From a virus, in IMG/VR virus record IMGVR_UViG_3300021520_000002, positions 1 through 64,000 of that record: 64,000 nt of DNA. One strand, 5' to 3'. Position numbers and translations under genes: made by a program. This document shows positions 51,679-59,978 of this stretch, piece by piece; position 1 is the stretch's first letter, and every line of letters begins with the position of its first letter. The notes below the pieces were generated by a model. The model made no database searches. It was not told where the DNA came from and worked only from the letters and a program-made list of their open reading frames with translations.

Positions 51679-52385
51679 TGATCATTAATCCTATTAATTG
51701 GAGAAGTATAGGAAAAGTTCCTACGATTGAACAAATAGAGGATTATATTTTTGAAGTTATTAATAATCTTGATTGTAGAAATTTAGCCTTATCTGGAGGA
51801 ATAGATAGTTCTTATATGTTATGGTGTATGGTGCAAAAATTTGGAAATGACATAAATTGTTTTACCATAGCTTTAAATCATAGTCATCCTGATTATATTT
51901 ATTCAAAACAGATAACAAAATTATTAGGAGTTAATTGGCATTGTTATATTCCTTCAGATAAAGAAGTTAAAGAATTACTTGAAGATAAAAATGGAGATTT
52001 AATAGTTGCAAAATTTTTTACTTGGTTAGAAGCTAAAGAAAGAATAACTGAAATAATTTGTTGTGATGGTATTGATGAATTTATGGGTGGTTATTATGAT
52101 CATCTTCATAATCCTACACATGAAACCTATTATGATTATATGATTAGATTACAAAAAGAACAATTTGAACCTCTTCATAAAAATTCTGGTAAAATAGATG
52201 TGTTGTTACCATATATGAATAGAAATCTTATTGAATTATATAATAGAATTCCTATGATTGATAGATTTGATGCTGTTGGTGGTAGAAAAAAGATAATGGT
52301 TGAATTAGCAAAAGATAAAATTCCAGAAGAAATAATTAATCGAAGAAAATATGGATTTATTGACGCTATGAAAATAAAGGAGTAA
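51678..52385 (+). CDS. Asparagine-synthetase-like PP-loop protein
   Basis: The ATG at 51678 overlaps the upstream stop with AAGGAG five bases before it. The 235 residues have the PP-loop SGGIDSS (39-45), FTIALNHSHPDY, and CDGIDEFMGGYYDH, the counterpart of the GDGADELFGGY element of asparagine synthetase B. The glutaminase half of AsnB is absent, so ammonia or another amine would be the donor. The substrate may be a peptide or nucleotide. It has no leader although both neighbours do. Confidence 0.75.
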   Translation: MIINPINWRSIGKVPTIEQIEDYIFEVINNLDCRNLALSGGIDSSYMLWCMVQKFGNDINCFTIALNHSHPDYIYSKQITKLLGVNWHCYIPSDKEVKELLEDKNGDLIVAKFFTWLEAKERITEIICCDGIDEFMGGYYDHLHNPTHETYYDYMIRLQKEQFEPLHKNSGKIDVLLPYMNRNLIELYNRIPMIDRFDAVGGRKKIMVELAKDKIPEEIINRRKYGFIDAMKIKE

Positions 52386-52388
52386 ATT

Positions 52389-52826
52389 ATGATTAGTGTA
52401 AATTATTTATTTGAAGGTGATGAACCTAAAGGGGTTATAACAGATGAAAATATTTTAAAGGATGTAAAAAAGACACAAGAAATTCAAGATGCTGTTATAA
52501 GACTTATTATAGACAAAAAACTAAGACCGGATGATGATGACATTCATAATCTTGCCGGTAAATTTAATATGGACCCACATGAGTTTGAAGAAGTTATTTA
52601 TGCTTTACTTGGTGATTTAATTACTAAAAGTGCTGGAAAACATAAGGATATTCCAATATCAAAATTTGATCCAAAACAAGTTAAGATAGGGATGAAAATA
52701 GAAAAAGAACATTCAGACAATCCAGCGATAAGAGCAGAAATAACTAAAGATCATTTAGCTGAATTTCCAAAAGATTATTATACAAGATTAGTTAAATTGG
52801 AAAAAGATGCTAAGAAAAATAAATAA
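52389..52826 (+). CDS. Capsid-leader protein with DUF5661-like domain
   Basis: Of 145 residues, the first nine are MISVNYLFE|G. The C-terminal half (KQVKIGMKIEKEHSDNP, then ITKDHLAEFPKDYYTRLVKLEK) matches the GMxxExEHTxDPxxAxxIAxDHLxEFPxYYTRLxKME pattern of DUF5661 proteins (recalled). Function of that family is unknown. It is one of the few leader proteins with a recognisable domain. Confidence 0.65.
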   Translation: MISVNYLFEGDEPKGVITDENILKDVKKTQEIQDAVIRLIIDKKLRPDDDDIHNLAGKFNMDPHEFEEVIYALLGDLITKSAGKHKDIPISKFDPKQVKIGMKIEKEHSDNPAIRAEITKDHLAEFPKDYYTRLVKLEKDAKKNK

Positions 52827-52836
52827 GGAGAACATT

Positions 52837-53244
52837 ATGCCAAAAGATAATGAAGCGTGGTATAAAAAACTTTCTGGTATATTAGGAATAGTAGTAGTTG
52901 TTATTGGTTTAATAACAACATTATTTGCTATTGATAGTAGATATGCAAAATGTCAAGATTTACAACAACAAAAAATTGATACTTCTAAAACTCTTCAACA
53001 AATCAGAATTGATATGAGACAAGATAGATATCTTGATAGATATGATAGATTAAAATCTAGAAAGAAAGATCTTGAATATCAAGTTAAGAGATATCCAAAT
53101 GATAGAGATTTAAAAAATGATCTCGAAGAAACAAAAGAAGAATTAGCTATAGCTAGACAACAAATAAATGAAATGGAAAAAATTCAAACTCGTCAACAAG
53201 GTAAGTTTGATGCTCCGTTAGCACCTGCACCGGCAAAAAAATAA
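52837..53244 (+). CDS. Membrane-anchored coiled-coil protein
   Basis: The ATG at 52837 after AAGGAGAACATT gives 135 residues: a membrane segment at about 12-32 (LSGILGIVVVVIGLITTLFA) followed by a long charged coiled coil and a Pro/Ala end. There is no I/L-x-E leader. The layout resembles an i-spanin, but it is far from the lysis genes. Confidence 0.55.
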   Translation: MPKDNEAWYKKLSGILGIVVVVIGLITTLFAIDSRYAKCQDLQQQKIDTSKTLQQIRIDMRQDRYLDRYDRLKSRKKDLEYQVKRYPNDRDLKNDLEETKEELAIARQQINEMEKIQTRQQGKFDAPLAPAPAKK

Positions 53245-53259
53245 ATTTGGAGATTAATT

Positions 53260-53454
53260 ATGATTAGCGTTATAGCTGAAATATACAACAATCAAAAATT
53301 TCAACCAAATACAGTTGAAATTCCTAATCAGAATCAGCCACTTCCCCCAACAAATCTTTCTAGAGAAATACCAGTTCCACAACCACAAAATAAAAGAGTT
53401 ACAACTGTGACTAATCCTATTTTTAAAAATTCACCAGTTCCAGTTGGAGGATGA
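53260..53454 (+). CDS. Predicted internal head protein, IAE leader (register 7)
   Basis: The 64 residues start MISVIAE|I. The rest is disordered-looking, rich in Asn, Gln and Pro (NQNQPLPPTNLSREIPVPQP). No domain. Confidence 0.6.
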   Translation: MISVIAEIYNNQKFQPNTVEIPNQNQPLPPTNLSREIPVPQPQNKRVTTVTNPIFKNSPVPVGG

Positions 53455-53455
53455 G

Positions 53456-53761
53456 ATGATAAGTATATGTGAATTTCAAGATGAAGTTCTCGCTAAATAT
53501 GAAGCCCAAAGAAAAGAGTTATATAATAGAGTACATCCAGATGAAGCTCATAGTGGTTTAGATAAGGCTAGTAAAGCATTAGAAAGTAAACCAGAAGTTA
53601 GAAATTATAGAGCTGTAGAACTACCAGTTAATAAAGAACCTTTTGATAAAAAAATATTAAAAAAAGTTGGTCAAGGTATAGATAATGCAGATGGTGGAGT
53701 AAGAAAAATATTTACTTCATTCAATCAAGCTGGTCAAAATATATATTCTGCAACTCATTAA
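53456..53761 (+). CDS. Predicted internal head protein, ICE leader (register 6)
   Basis: The ATG at 53456 gives 101 residues starting MISICE|F; the in-frame TTG upstream lies in the previous gene. The body is charged, then Lys-rich (KKILKKVGQGIDNADGG). No domain recognised. Confidence 0.6.
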   Translation: MISICEFQDEVLAKYEAQRKELYNRVHPDEAHSGLDKASKALESKPEVRNYRAVELPVNKEPFDKKILKKVGQGIDNADGGVRKIFTSFNQAGQNIYSATH

Positions 53762-53773
53762 TGAGAGGTAATT

Positions 53774-53965
53774 ATGATAAGTATGGTGGCTGAACAGATT
53801 ACAGATGAAGAGATAAATGAATTTATGGGTAATCTTGGTAAATCTTTAAAGAAAAATAAAGAAGAAAATCAATCTGAAGGTGAAAAACTAAAAGATAAAA
53901 TAGATCAAGAAAAACCATTTAAAAATTTTCCTTGGCAAGATAAAAATAAACAAACACAGGTGTAA
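53774..53965 (+). CDS. Predicted internal head protein, VAE leader (register 7)
   Basis: The 63 residues start MISMVAE|Q; Val replaces Ile/Leu, and I-N-E at 13-15 could be an alternative site. The remainder is a highly charged Lys/Glu region. Confidence 0.55.
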   Translation: MISMVAEQITDEEINEFMGNLGKSLKKNKEENQSEGEKLKDKIDQEKPFKNFPWQDKNKQTQV

Positions 53966-53967
53966 TT

Positions 53968-54294
53968 ATGATATCAATTTCTAGTTTATTTGAGGGAGAA
54001 AATATTATAGAAAAAGTTGTTGATGAAAAAAAATTTAGAAAAAAATTTGATCAAGGTTCTTTAAGATATAATATGATGTTGGGTTCATTAATAGCACCAG
54101 CTTCATTAGCGGCAAAAACTGCATTTGTTGATAAAGATATTTTAAATAAATTAAATCAGGATCATACATTGGCTGCTCCTGCTGCGTTAGCTGCAGCATC
54201 AGCTCTTGGTGCTGGAAGTGCAGCCGCTATACATGGGGTTGTTAAAAGTTATTTTAAAGTAAGAGATAAAATTAAAAGGAGAAAGAAACAATGA
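53968..54294 (+). CDS. LFE-leader protein with Ala-rich hydrophobic segments
   Basis: The 108 residues start MISISSLFE|G. Two Ala-rich hydrophobic stretches (about 47-58 and 68-88, TLAAPAALAAASALGAGSAA) precede a very basic end (KVRDKIKRRKKQ). It follows the hydrophobic-helix plus basic-tail plan of the 42.6-45.3 kb group. Confidence 0.65.
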   Translation: MISISSLFEGENIIEKVVDEKKFRKKFDQGSLRYNMMLGSLIAPASLAAKTAFVDKDILNKLNQDHTLAAPAALAAASALGAGSAAAIHGVVKSYFKVRDKIKRRKKQ

Positions 54295-54497
54295 TATCAA
54301 TTCTTTCCGATATTAATCAATTTGCTGGACTTATGAGAACTGATCCAAGATTACTAATACAAATAGCTGCTAAAAAAGCAGCATCAAAAGGAACAACATC
54401 AGATGAAATTAATCAACATGTTGATAACACTGCTAAAGAAGGTACAGGAAAAGTTACTAAAAAGACTATAAAAAATATTATAGATGCAGGAAGGTAA
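54291..54497 (+). CDS. MISI-start protein with degenerate cut site
   Basis: The 68 residues start MISILSDINQF; Asp stands where Glu is expected in register 7, so cleavage is doubtful. The body is Lys/Ala-rich (QIAAKKAASKG). The start overlaps the previous stop (ATGA). Confidence 0.55.
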   Translation: MISILSDINQFAGLMRTDPRLLIQIAAKKAASKGTTSDEINQHVDNTAKEGTGKVTKKTIKNIIDAGR

Positions 54498-54499
54498 TT

Positions 54500-55333
54500 A
54501 TGATATCTATTATGGAAATTTTTGATAGACCATCACCGGATACTAGATCATTTGCTCAAAAAGCTTTTGGTGCTAAAGCTCCTGAAAGAACCCCAAATCT
54601 TGCCGATAAATTAAAATCTTCATATCAAGACAAGATTAAAGAGACTAAAGATTTTCGTAGAGATATTATAAATAAGAATGTAGAAAATTTAAAATTAAAA
54701 ACATCCAATTGGATTAAGCCTAAGGATGAAAACAACACATCTAAATTTAGTAAATTTAGAACTGGTGTGTCTAATTTAATAAGACCTGAAAATGCTGAGA
54801 ATATTAAACCAAGAAATCTTGTTGATGATGCGCGTGATATGATTGGTTCTAGAAGGGTTGAAAAAGGTTTTGAACAAAAAATTGGTAGATTAAATCAATT
54901 ACAAAAGAATCAACAAGCTAAAAGAAATCTTAGTGATTTAACTAATGCTTCTGATAAATATAGAGAACAACATCCTATTAGAACGGCAATTTTCGGTGGT
55001 ACTCCACAAGAACGAACTGGATTTTTAGGAGTTAAAGGAATATCTGATTTAGAAAAAGCTCAAATAAGAGCAGATAATGTGAAATCAACTTCACCATTAA
55101 AAAATCAAAGTGGTGCTTATAAAAGTGCCGATAGATTTTTAGATACTGTTGAAAATAGGAATAGAAAAGGAATAGGTGTTGCACAACCAGCTTTAAATAC
55201 AACTAATCCAATTCCACAACCAGCTGCAACTAATCCAACAACTATAACTCAACCAATACAAAATGTTATTAATGGTCAAGCTGTAGCAAAAAGAAAAAAG
55301 AGATTAAATGATATGGGTGTATCAACTGCTTAA
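54500..55333 (+). CDS. Large basic protein with IME leader (register 6)
   Basis: The 277 residues start MISIME|IFD. The body is strongly basic, helical in the first two thirds (repeated K/R-rich blocks such as NLKLKTSNWIKPK) with a Thr/Pro/Asn-rich region near the end and a KRKKR motif. It is the largest protein of the leader set and may be a DNA-condensing head protein (inference). Confidence 0.6.
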   Translation: MISIMEIFDRPSPDTRSFAQKAFGAKAPERTPNLADKLKSSYQDKIKETKDFRRDIINKNVENLKLKTSNWIKPKDENNTSKFSKFRTGVSNLIRPENAENIKPRNLVDDARDMIGSRRVEKGFEQKIGRLNQLQKNQQAKRNLSDLTNASDKYREQHPIRTAIFGGTPQERTGFLGVKGISDLEKAQIRADNVKSTSPLKNQSGAYKSADRFLDTVENRNRKGIGVAQPALNTTNPIPQPAATNPTTITQPIQNVINGQAVAKRKKRLNDMGVSTA

Positions 55334-55359
55334 AATTTTATTTACGAGAGGATATAATT

Positions 55360-55737
55360 ATGTCGACCATGAAAGAAAAATTAAAATCATTTAAAGATTC
55401 CATATCTAGAAATAAAGGTAATATAGAAAAGGTAGCGGCAGGTTCAGCTGGAGCAGCTGGGGTTGTTGGTGGATTGGGAACAGCAAAAGGAGCACAAATA
55501 TATCATGATGCATATGATGAAACTTTTAAAAGTTATAAAGAAAGTCCACAATATAAAATTTTAAAAAATATAGATCCTATAGGTACAGCAAAAATGGAAG
55601 GTAATATTACATTTGAAAAGGGAATGGTAAAAGGAGTTAGAGATCTTGGTCTTGCAGGAGCTGGTATTGGTGGAGCAGTTTTAGCTGGAGTTATAGCTAA
55701 ACACTATCATGATAAGAAAAAGAAGAAATCCAAATAA
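55360..55737 (+). CDS. Gly/Ala-rich membrane-type protein with Lys tail
   Basis: The 125 residues have two Gly/Ala hydrophobic stretches (about 25-45, AAGSAGAAGVVGGLGTAKGA, and 92-112, LAGAGIGGAVLAGVIA) and end HYHDKKKKKSK. The start MSTMKEKLKSF has no I/L-x-E site. It shares the hydrophobic-helix/basic-tail plan without the leader. Confidence 0.55.
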   Translation: MSTMKEKLKSFKDSISRNKGNIEKVAAGSAGAAGVVGGLGTAKGAQIYHDAYDETFKSYKESPQYKILKNIDPIGTAKMEGNITFEKGMVKGVRDLGLAGAGIGGAVLAGVIAKHYHDKKKKKSK

Positions 55738-55745
55738 GGTGAAAA

Positions 55746-56825
55746 ATGAAACTCATAGATCAAGAGTGGCTTGGTGTTATATTAGAAGATGATGATAATA
55801 AACACCAAGGTCGTTATAAAGTTCATATACCACAACTTCAACCTCATATGAGCAAGGATACCGGTATATGGGCTAAAAACCATGTTACTAATTATAGAAT
55901 ATCTCCATCTGAAGATGGGGTGTATGGAAGTTATTTTCCTTTACATCCAAATACACAAGTAATTGTTAAATTTTTTACCAATCAGTTTGAATCTGCTTAT
56001 ATTGATAGAATCACATCAGATCATAATCCTGAATCTATGCCGTATGAAATTATTGATAGGGATGATTATTATCAAATTATAAGAACTCCAAAAAATAATC
56101 ATTTAATTGCCTTATGTGAAGAAACGGAAACCGGTGGAGCTGCCGATACTCCTAACTCAATACATATCTATTATAATGATAAAACAATAACTATTGTTAT
56201 GGATAGTACTGGTTTAAATATTAATGTCGCGAAAGTGGAACCTGAAGAAGGTGAAGAAGAAGATGATGAGAGTGGTAATATTAATTTAAAAACTGAAGCT
56301 AGTACATTTATTCAAGTTGATGAAGATTTACATATAAAAGTAACTGGGACTGTTTACATTCAATCTGAAACTGATATTAATATTTTAGCGTCAGAAAATA
56401 TTAATGTTGAATCTGAAAATGCTAATATTAATATTTTAGCGTCAGAAAATATTAATATTCAATCAGATTCAGATTTAAACATTAAAGCTTCAGGAAATGT
56501 TAATATTCAGTCAGAGTCAGATATGAATATTAATTCTGGAGGTCTTTGTAATATTGAAGCAGAATCAGATGTTAATATTTTAGCTACTGGTAATTGTAAT
56601 ATAGAATCTACTTCAACAACTAGTATTAGAGCTGCTGGACTTTGTAATATTGATGGTGCTATGGTTAATTTAAATTGTGGTGGAGCTCAAAGTGCTGAGG
56701 GTGCTGATGAAGCTGAAGATGCAGAACCAGCTGAACCAGCAGAAGATTATACAGAACCAAATTTAATAGATACAGATAGTGAGTTTGAATATTATGAAGG
56801 AAGTGATGGGACAGTTATTATTTAA
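55746..56825 (+). CDS. Tail spike / baseplate hub protein (gp5- or gpV-like)
   Basis: The protein has 359 residues. The N-terminal 110 residues have an OB-fold plan (WLGVILEDDDNKHQGRYKV, IPQLQPH, YFPLHPNTQVIVKFF). Residues about 178-315 consist of short I-N-I/V-N-I repeats (NINILASENINIQSDSDLNI) typical of the three-stranded beta-helix of T4 gp5, Mu gpV and VgrG spikes. A long acidic Ala/Glu/Pro tail follows. No lysozyme domain is present. It should form the membrane-piercing needle. Confidence 0.75.
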   Translation: MKLIDQEWLGVILEDDDNKHQGRYKVHIPQLQPHMSKDTGIWAKNHVTNYRISPSEDGVYGSYFPLHPNTQVIVKFFTNQFESAYIDRITSDHNPESMPYEIIDRDDYYQIIRTPKNNHLIALCEETETGGAADTPNSIHIYYNDKTITIVMDSTGLNINVAKVEPEEGEEEDDESGNINLKTEASTFIQVDEDLHIKVTGTVYIQSETDINILASENINVESENANINILASENINIQSDSDLNIKASGNVNIQSESDMNINSGGLCNIEAESDVNILATGNCNIESTSTTSIRAAGLCNIDGAMVNLNCGGAQSAEGADEAEDAEPAEPAEDYTEPNLIDTDSEFEYYEGSDGTVII

Positions 56826-56837
56826 GGAGTTATATTT

Positions 56838-57251
56838 ATGATATCGATTATAGCTGAAGTTAGTAAAAGTTTTAATATGAGAGATAAATTATATAAAGCT
56901 AGTAATGAATATAAAGATGCTGCTAAAAATTCTTCAATTTTTGCTCCGTTTAAAAAAGCACAATTATATGCAGCATCAGTAAGAGCTGATAAATTAGGAA
57001 AACTTATCAATTCAAAAATAAATGATGAACATTTAGTTTATGATAAAAGTGATATAAATTTGGCGAAAGTATTTCAACATCCAAAACGGGAATTAATTGA
57101 TAGAATTAATAATCAACCAGAAGTTAAAGAAATGATAAATAGAGCTGAAGGTGGTAAATCAAAAGTTCCTGAAAATTTAAAAAATTTATCATCAGCTTTA
57201 AAACAAACTGGAATGGGTATAAGAAATAAAATTTTTAAATCTTTTAAATAA
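56838..57251 (+). CDS. Predicted internal head protein, IAE leader (register 7)
   Basis: The 137 residues start MISIIAE|V. The body is basic and helical with no recognisable fold and ends KIFKSFK. It directly follows the spike gene. Confidence 0.6.
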   Translation: MISIIAEVSKSFNMRDKLYKASNEYKDAAKNSSIFAPFKKAQLYAASVRADKLGKLINSKINDEHLVYDKSDINLAKVFQHPKRELIDRINNQPEVKEMINRAEGGKSKVPENLKNLSSALKQTGMGIRNKIFKSFK

Positions 57252-57269
57252 TTTTTTAGCGAGTTAAAT

Positions 57270-57776
57270 ATGATATCAATAACAGAAGTTCAGAAAGGGT
57301 ATTCCGGATATAAAATGGAACATGTGGGATCTGGTGTTGGAAAAATAATTGGAGGAACAGTTCCTGGTCCAGCAGCTGTAATAACAATTCCACTTGGTCA
57401 TTATATAGGAAAAAATGTTCCTAAAGATCCAGAGAAAGATATTGATGAATCTAAGAGAACTCATAGAGTTGCAGCTATTGCTGATGAAAGACTTAGAGCC
57501 AAAAGAATGTTAAAACATGCAGCTGTAGGCGCATCTATTGGTGCTGCTGTAGGGGCAACAATAGGAAAGAAAAAAGGAGCAGTTATTGGTGGAGGAGTAG
57601 GATCAGTTCTTGGATTAATTTCTGCTGGTGCAGTAGGTGGTTGGAGAGGTGCTGAAAAGCTTGGTTATGGACCAATTGGTAAAACTTCTGCCGCTCTTCC
57701 TTTTCCAGGAGAATATACTGGATTGTTAGCTCCTTCAGGAATAAAAATAGATGCTGTTCCGGAGGAAAAGAAATAA
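57270..57776 (+). CDS. ITE-leader protein with glycine-zipper segment
   Basis: The 168 residues start MISITE|V. Residues about 90-130 (AAVGASIGAAVGATIGKKKG and GGGVGSVLGLISAGAVGG) form glycine-zipper hydrophobic helices, a pattern of membrane-inserting or pore-forming proteins. It is a good candidate for a protein that inserts in the host envelope on delivery. Confidence 0.6.
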   Translation: MISITEVQKGYSGYKMEHVGSGVGKIIGGTVPGPAAVITIPLGHYIGKNVPKDPEKDIDESKRTHRVAAIADERLRAKRMLKHAAVGASIGAAVGATIGKKKGAVIGGGVGSVLGLISAGAVGGWRGAEKLGYGPIGKTSAALPFPGEYTGLLAPSGIKIDAVPEEKK

Positions 57777-57796
57777 AATAAACAATAGAGGTAACA

Positions 57797-58447
57797 ATGT
57801 ACATCAACTACGACAGTACATGTAAGATAATAGCAGAAGGAGAATTGGATGAATTAATAAACAATTTTGATCGTCTTGATAGTACTGCTGATAGACCAGC
57901 AATACAAAATAAATTTACTATCAATATGAGACCGCAAGGAATTATTGTTTATGATTCTTATAATAACCCATTTTTTCCAATTAGACCTAGACCAAGAATA
58001 GATGATGCTAAAATGAATCTATTTGAAGTTTATAGGCGTACAAGAGAATTGTATGAAGCTTTTGCGCCGATAATTCTTCCTTGGCATTATATAATTGAAT
58101 TTATTAACGATCGTTATTTTGTTTTCGCGACAAGACCAATTGATATGAAATTTCCAGCTTCAAATCAAGATGTAACTGATGATAGACAAAAATTCTGGGA
58201 TGATGCAACAAAAGATTTTATGAAAGATAATTTATTTGATATTAGAGAATGTATTCATATTCTCATCCTTGGTGATTCTAATATTGATGTTTATACCAAG
58301 AAATTTTATGAGTTATTAGGACGTATTTGTGTTGTACCATTTGTAAGATATTTTAAATTGCCGGAAGGTATAGGTCAACGCATTTTTTATTTAAACATGG
58401 GGATTAAATTCCATGGTCAATTAATAATGAAGTTTATTAGGAGGTAG
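57797..58447 (+). CDS. Hypothetical baseplate-region protein
   Basis: The 216 residues have a mixed fold with FFPIRPRPRIDDAKMNLFEVYRR and LPWHYIIEFINDRYFVFATR. No leader and no known motif. It sits among tail genes and may be a baseplate component. Confidence 0.5.
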   Translation: MYINYDSTCKIIAEGELDELINNFDRLDSTADRPAIQNKFTINMRPQGIIVYDSYNNPFFPIRPRPRIDDAKMNLFEVYRRTRELYEAFAPIILPWHYIIEFINDRYFVFATRPIDMKFPASNQDVTDDRQKFWDDATKDFMKDNLFDIRECIHILILGDSNIDVYTKKFYELLGRICVVPFVRYFKLPEGIGQRIFYLNMGIKFHGQLIMKFIRR

Positions 58448-58448
58448 A

Positions 58449-58637
58449 ATGATTAGTATTGTTGAAACAAAATTTGGTGTAGGTTTATCAGAACAATTAA
58501 GAAGAATTAATCCATTAAATCTTCCAGGCATTACTAAACTTGAACCTATTGATTTAAGTAAAAGATTAAATTCTCAAAATAGAGATTTAAATAATTTAAA
58601 AATGACATTATCATTGTTTAAACAAAAATCTAAATAA
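58449..58637 (+). CDS. IVE-leader protein that also has the FGxxL motif
   Basis: The 62 residues start MISIVE|TKFGVGLSEQL: the register-6 leader is followed directly by the TKFGVGL element seen at 48222, 58663 and 59071. It links the two N-terminal motif classes. The rest is a short basic helix. Confidence 0.6.
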   Translation: MISIVETKFGVGLSEQLRRINPLNLPGITKLEPIDLSKRLNSQNRDLNNLKMTLSLFKQKSK

Positions 58638-58662
58638 TCAAAAAACTAAAGGAGATTTTACT

Positions 58663-58866
58663 ATGAAGACTAACGAAGTGAAGTTTGGCGTAGCAGTTGT
58701 AGCATCTATTTATGAAGTTGAAAATGCAATATCTACAGAAGGTGCATCTGATGTAACGACTCCAGCATGTATTGCAAAAGCTATTCAGAGTGTTCTTGGT
58801 GTTCAGGGTTCTGATTCAGTTCAGGAAGCAAAAGCAACTGGTGGAGATGTGACAGCTGATAGGTAA
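58663..58866 (+). CDS. Small protein with NExxFGxxL start
   Basis: The 67 residues start MKTNEVKFGVAVVASIYEVE. The body is Ala/Ser/Gly-rich. Base use is slightly richer in G/C than around it. Function unknown. Confidence 0.5.
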   Translation: MKTNEVKFGVAVVASIYEVENAISTEGASDVTTPACIAKAIQSVLGVQGSDSVQEAKATGGDVTADR

Positions 58867-58899
58867 TTTTTGCCGATAAAAATAGTAAATGGAGGTTTT

Positions 58900-59061
58900 A
58901 TGATTTCAATAATGGAATCATTTTTTTGGAATTATTCAAACTGGGGAGAGAAAACCCCAAAATCAGTTTATACACTTACAGATGAAGAAGCTAATAAAAA
59001 AGATACTGAGATCAATAAAGATAATTTAATAATTCGTGATGAAAACATTACAGTTACATAA
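58900..59061 (+). CDS. Predicted internal head protein, IME|S leader (register 6)
   Basis: The ATG at 58900 after TGGAGGTTTT gives 53 residues starting MISIME|S, then an aromatic patch (FFWNYSNWG) and a charged tail. An in-frame ATG ten codons upstream lies over a TTGCCGAT octamer and lacks a ribosome binding site. Confidence 0.6.
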   Translation: MISIMESFFWNYSNWGEKTPKSVYTLTDEEANKKDTEINKDNLIIRDENITVT

Positions 59062-59070
59062 GAGGTTATT

Positions 59071-59883
59071 ATGATAAACAATGAAACTGCATTTGGAGCA
59101 GAATTAGCTATTGAGCTTAAAATGTTAATTGAGATTGGTGGTCAAAAAGGTGCTCTTGAAGACGCCTTAACACATGTAAGAAAAGAGAAAGCAGCATTAA
59201 GTCAAGAAAAAGGTGGTATTGGTTTTTGGAAAGGTCATTTTACAAAAGAAGGAAAAGAACATAAAAGGAAACTTGATGATGCTTTAGATCTTGTAAAGAA
59301 AAAAGAACATGATTATAAATCAGTTAATCGTGAAGTTAAGATGCATGATCGACCTTTAGCAAAAGCTAATAGATGGTTGTCTGGTTTTCTTGGACGTAAA
59401 GATGCAGCGGCACAATATGATGCTAAAGATGCAGATTTACATAAAAGAATTCAGAATATAAAAACTGGACAAGAGTATACTGATAGAGCTAATCTTGTAC
59501 AAAAAAATTTAAAAGATTGGAAAGAAGAAGCTCCTGGAATTTCAAACAAGGCTAAAGATGCAGCTGAAAAACTTAAAAATACTAGAATTGAAAATGCTGG
59601 AATTAAACCTAATTATACACCACCAGTCGATACAACTCCTCCAAAATTTGAAAAGGAAGATACATCTTCACTTTTGAAAAATTTTGGAACAAAGATTGTT
59701 GATAAGTTTAAACCAGCTTCAGAAACTCCAAAATCTGCTCCTGTAGATGTTCCTAAACCAGCTGCTGCTCCTGTAGAAGCACCAAAAGTTGAGGCTCCAG
59801 CATCAACGACAAATCAAAATTATAAAGCACCATCTCGGATAATTACCAAACCAATGTTTAGTCATCTTAGAGCAAAAGGATAA
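59071..59883 (+). CDS. NExxFGxxL-start protein with long helix and Pro/Ala tail
   Basis: The 270 residues start MINNETAFGAELAIELKMLIE|I, with a possible I/L-x-E site at 19-21. A long Lys-rich coiled-coil region (about 30-180) is followed by a Pro/Ala/Val-rich tail (PVDVPKPAAAPVEAPKVEAP). Possibly a head protein; no domain recognised. Confidence 0.5.
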   Translation: MINNETAFGAELAIELKMLIEIGGQKGALEDALTHVRKEKAALSQEKGGIGFWKGHFTKEGKEHKRKLDDALDLVKKKEHDYKSVNREVKMHDRPLAKANRWLSGFLGRKDAAAQYDAKDADLHKRIQNIKTGQEYTDRANLVQKNLKDWKEEAPGISNKAKDAAEKLKNTRIENAGIKPNYTPPVDTTPPKFEKEDTSSLLKNFGTKIVDKFKPASETPKSAPVDVPKPAAAPVEAPKVEAPASTTNQNYKAPSRIITKPMFSHLRAKG

Positions 59884-59890
59884 ACGGAAG

Positions 59891-59910
59891 AGTAACATTT
59901 TAATGTTGCT
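59891..59910 (+). terminator. Weak hairpin in a 95-base gap
   Basis: AGTAACAT against ATGTTGCT (one T-G pair) with a 4-base loop follows the stop. The gap 59884-59978 is otherwise AT-rich with nothing else certain. Confidence 0.3.
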
Positions 59911-59978
59911 TCTAAAAATATATAGAAATTATACAATTTGAAAGCTTTTTAAAAAAAGAATAAATTGTGAGGATTAAA

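Noticed and set aside
52837-53244. Second i-spanin
   Set aside because: The layout fits, but it is nearly 40 kb from the lysis genes and has no overlapping partner, so only a general membrane coiled-coil call is made.
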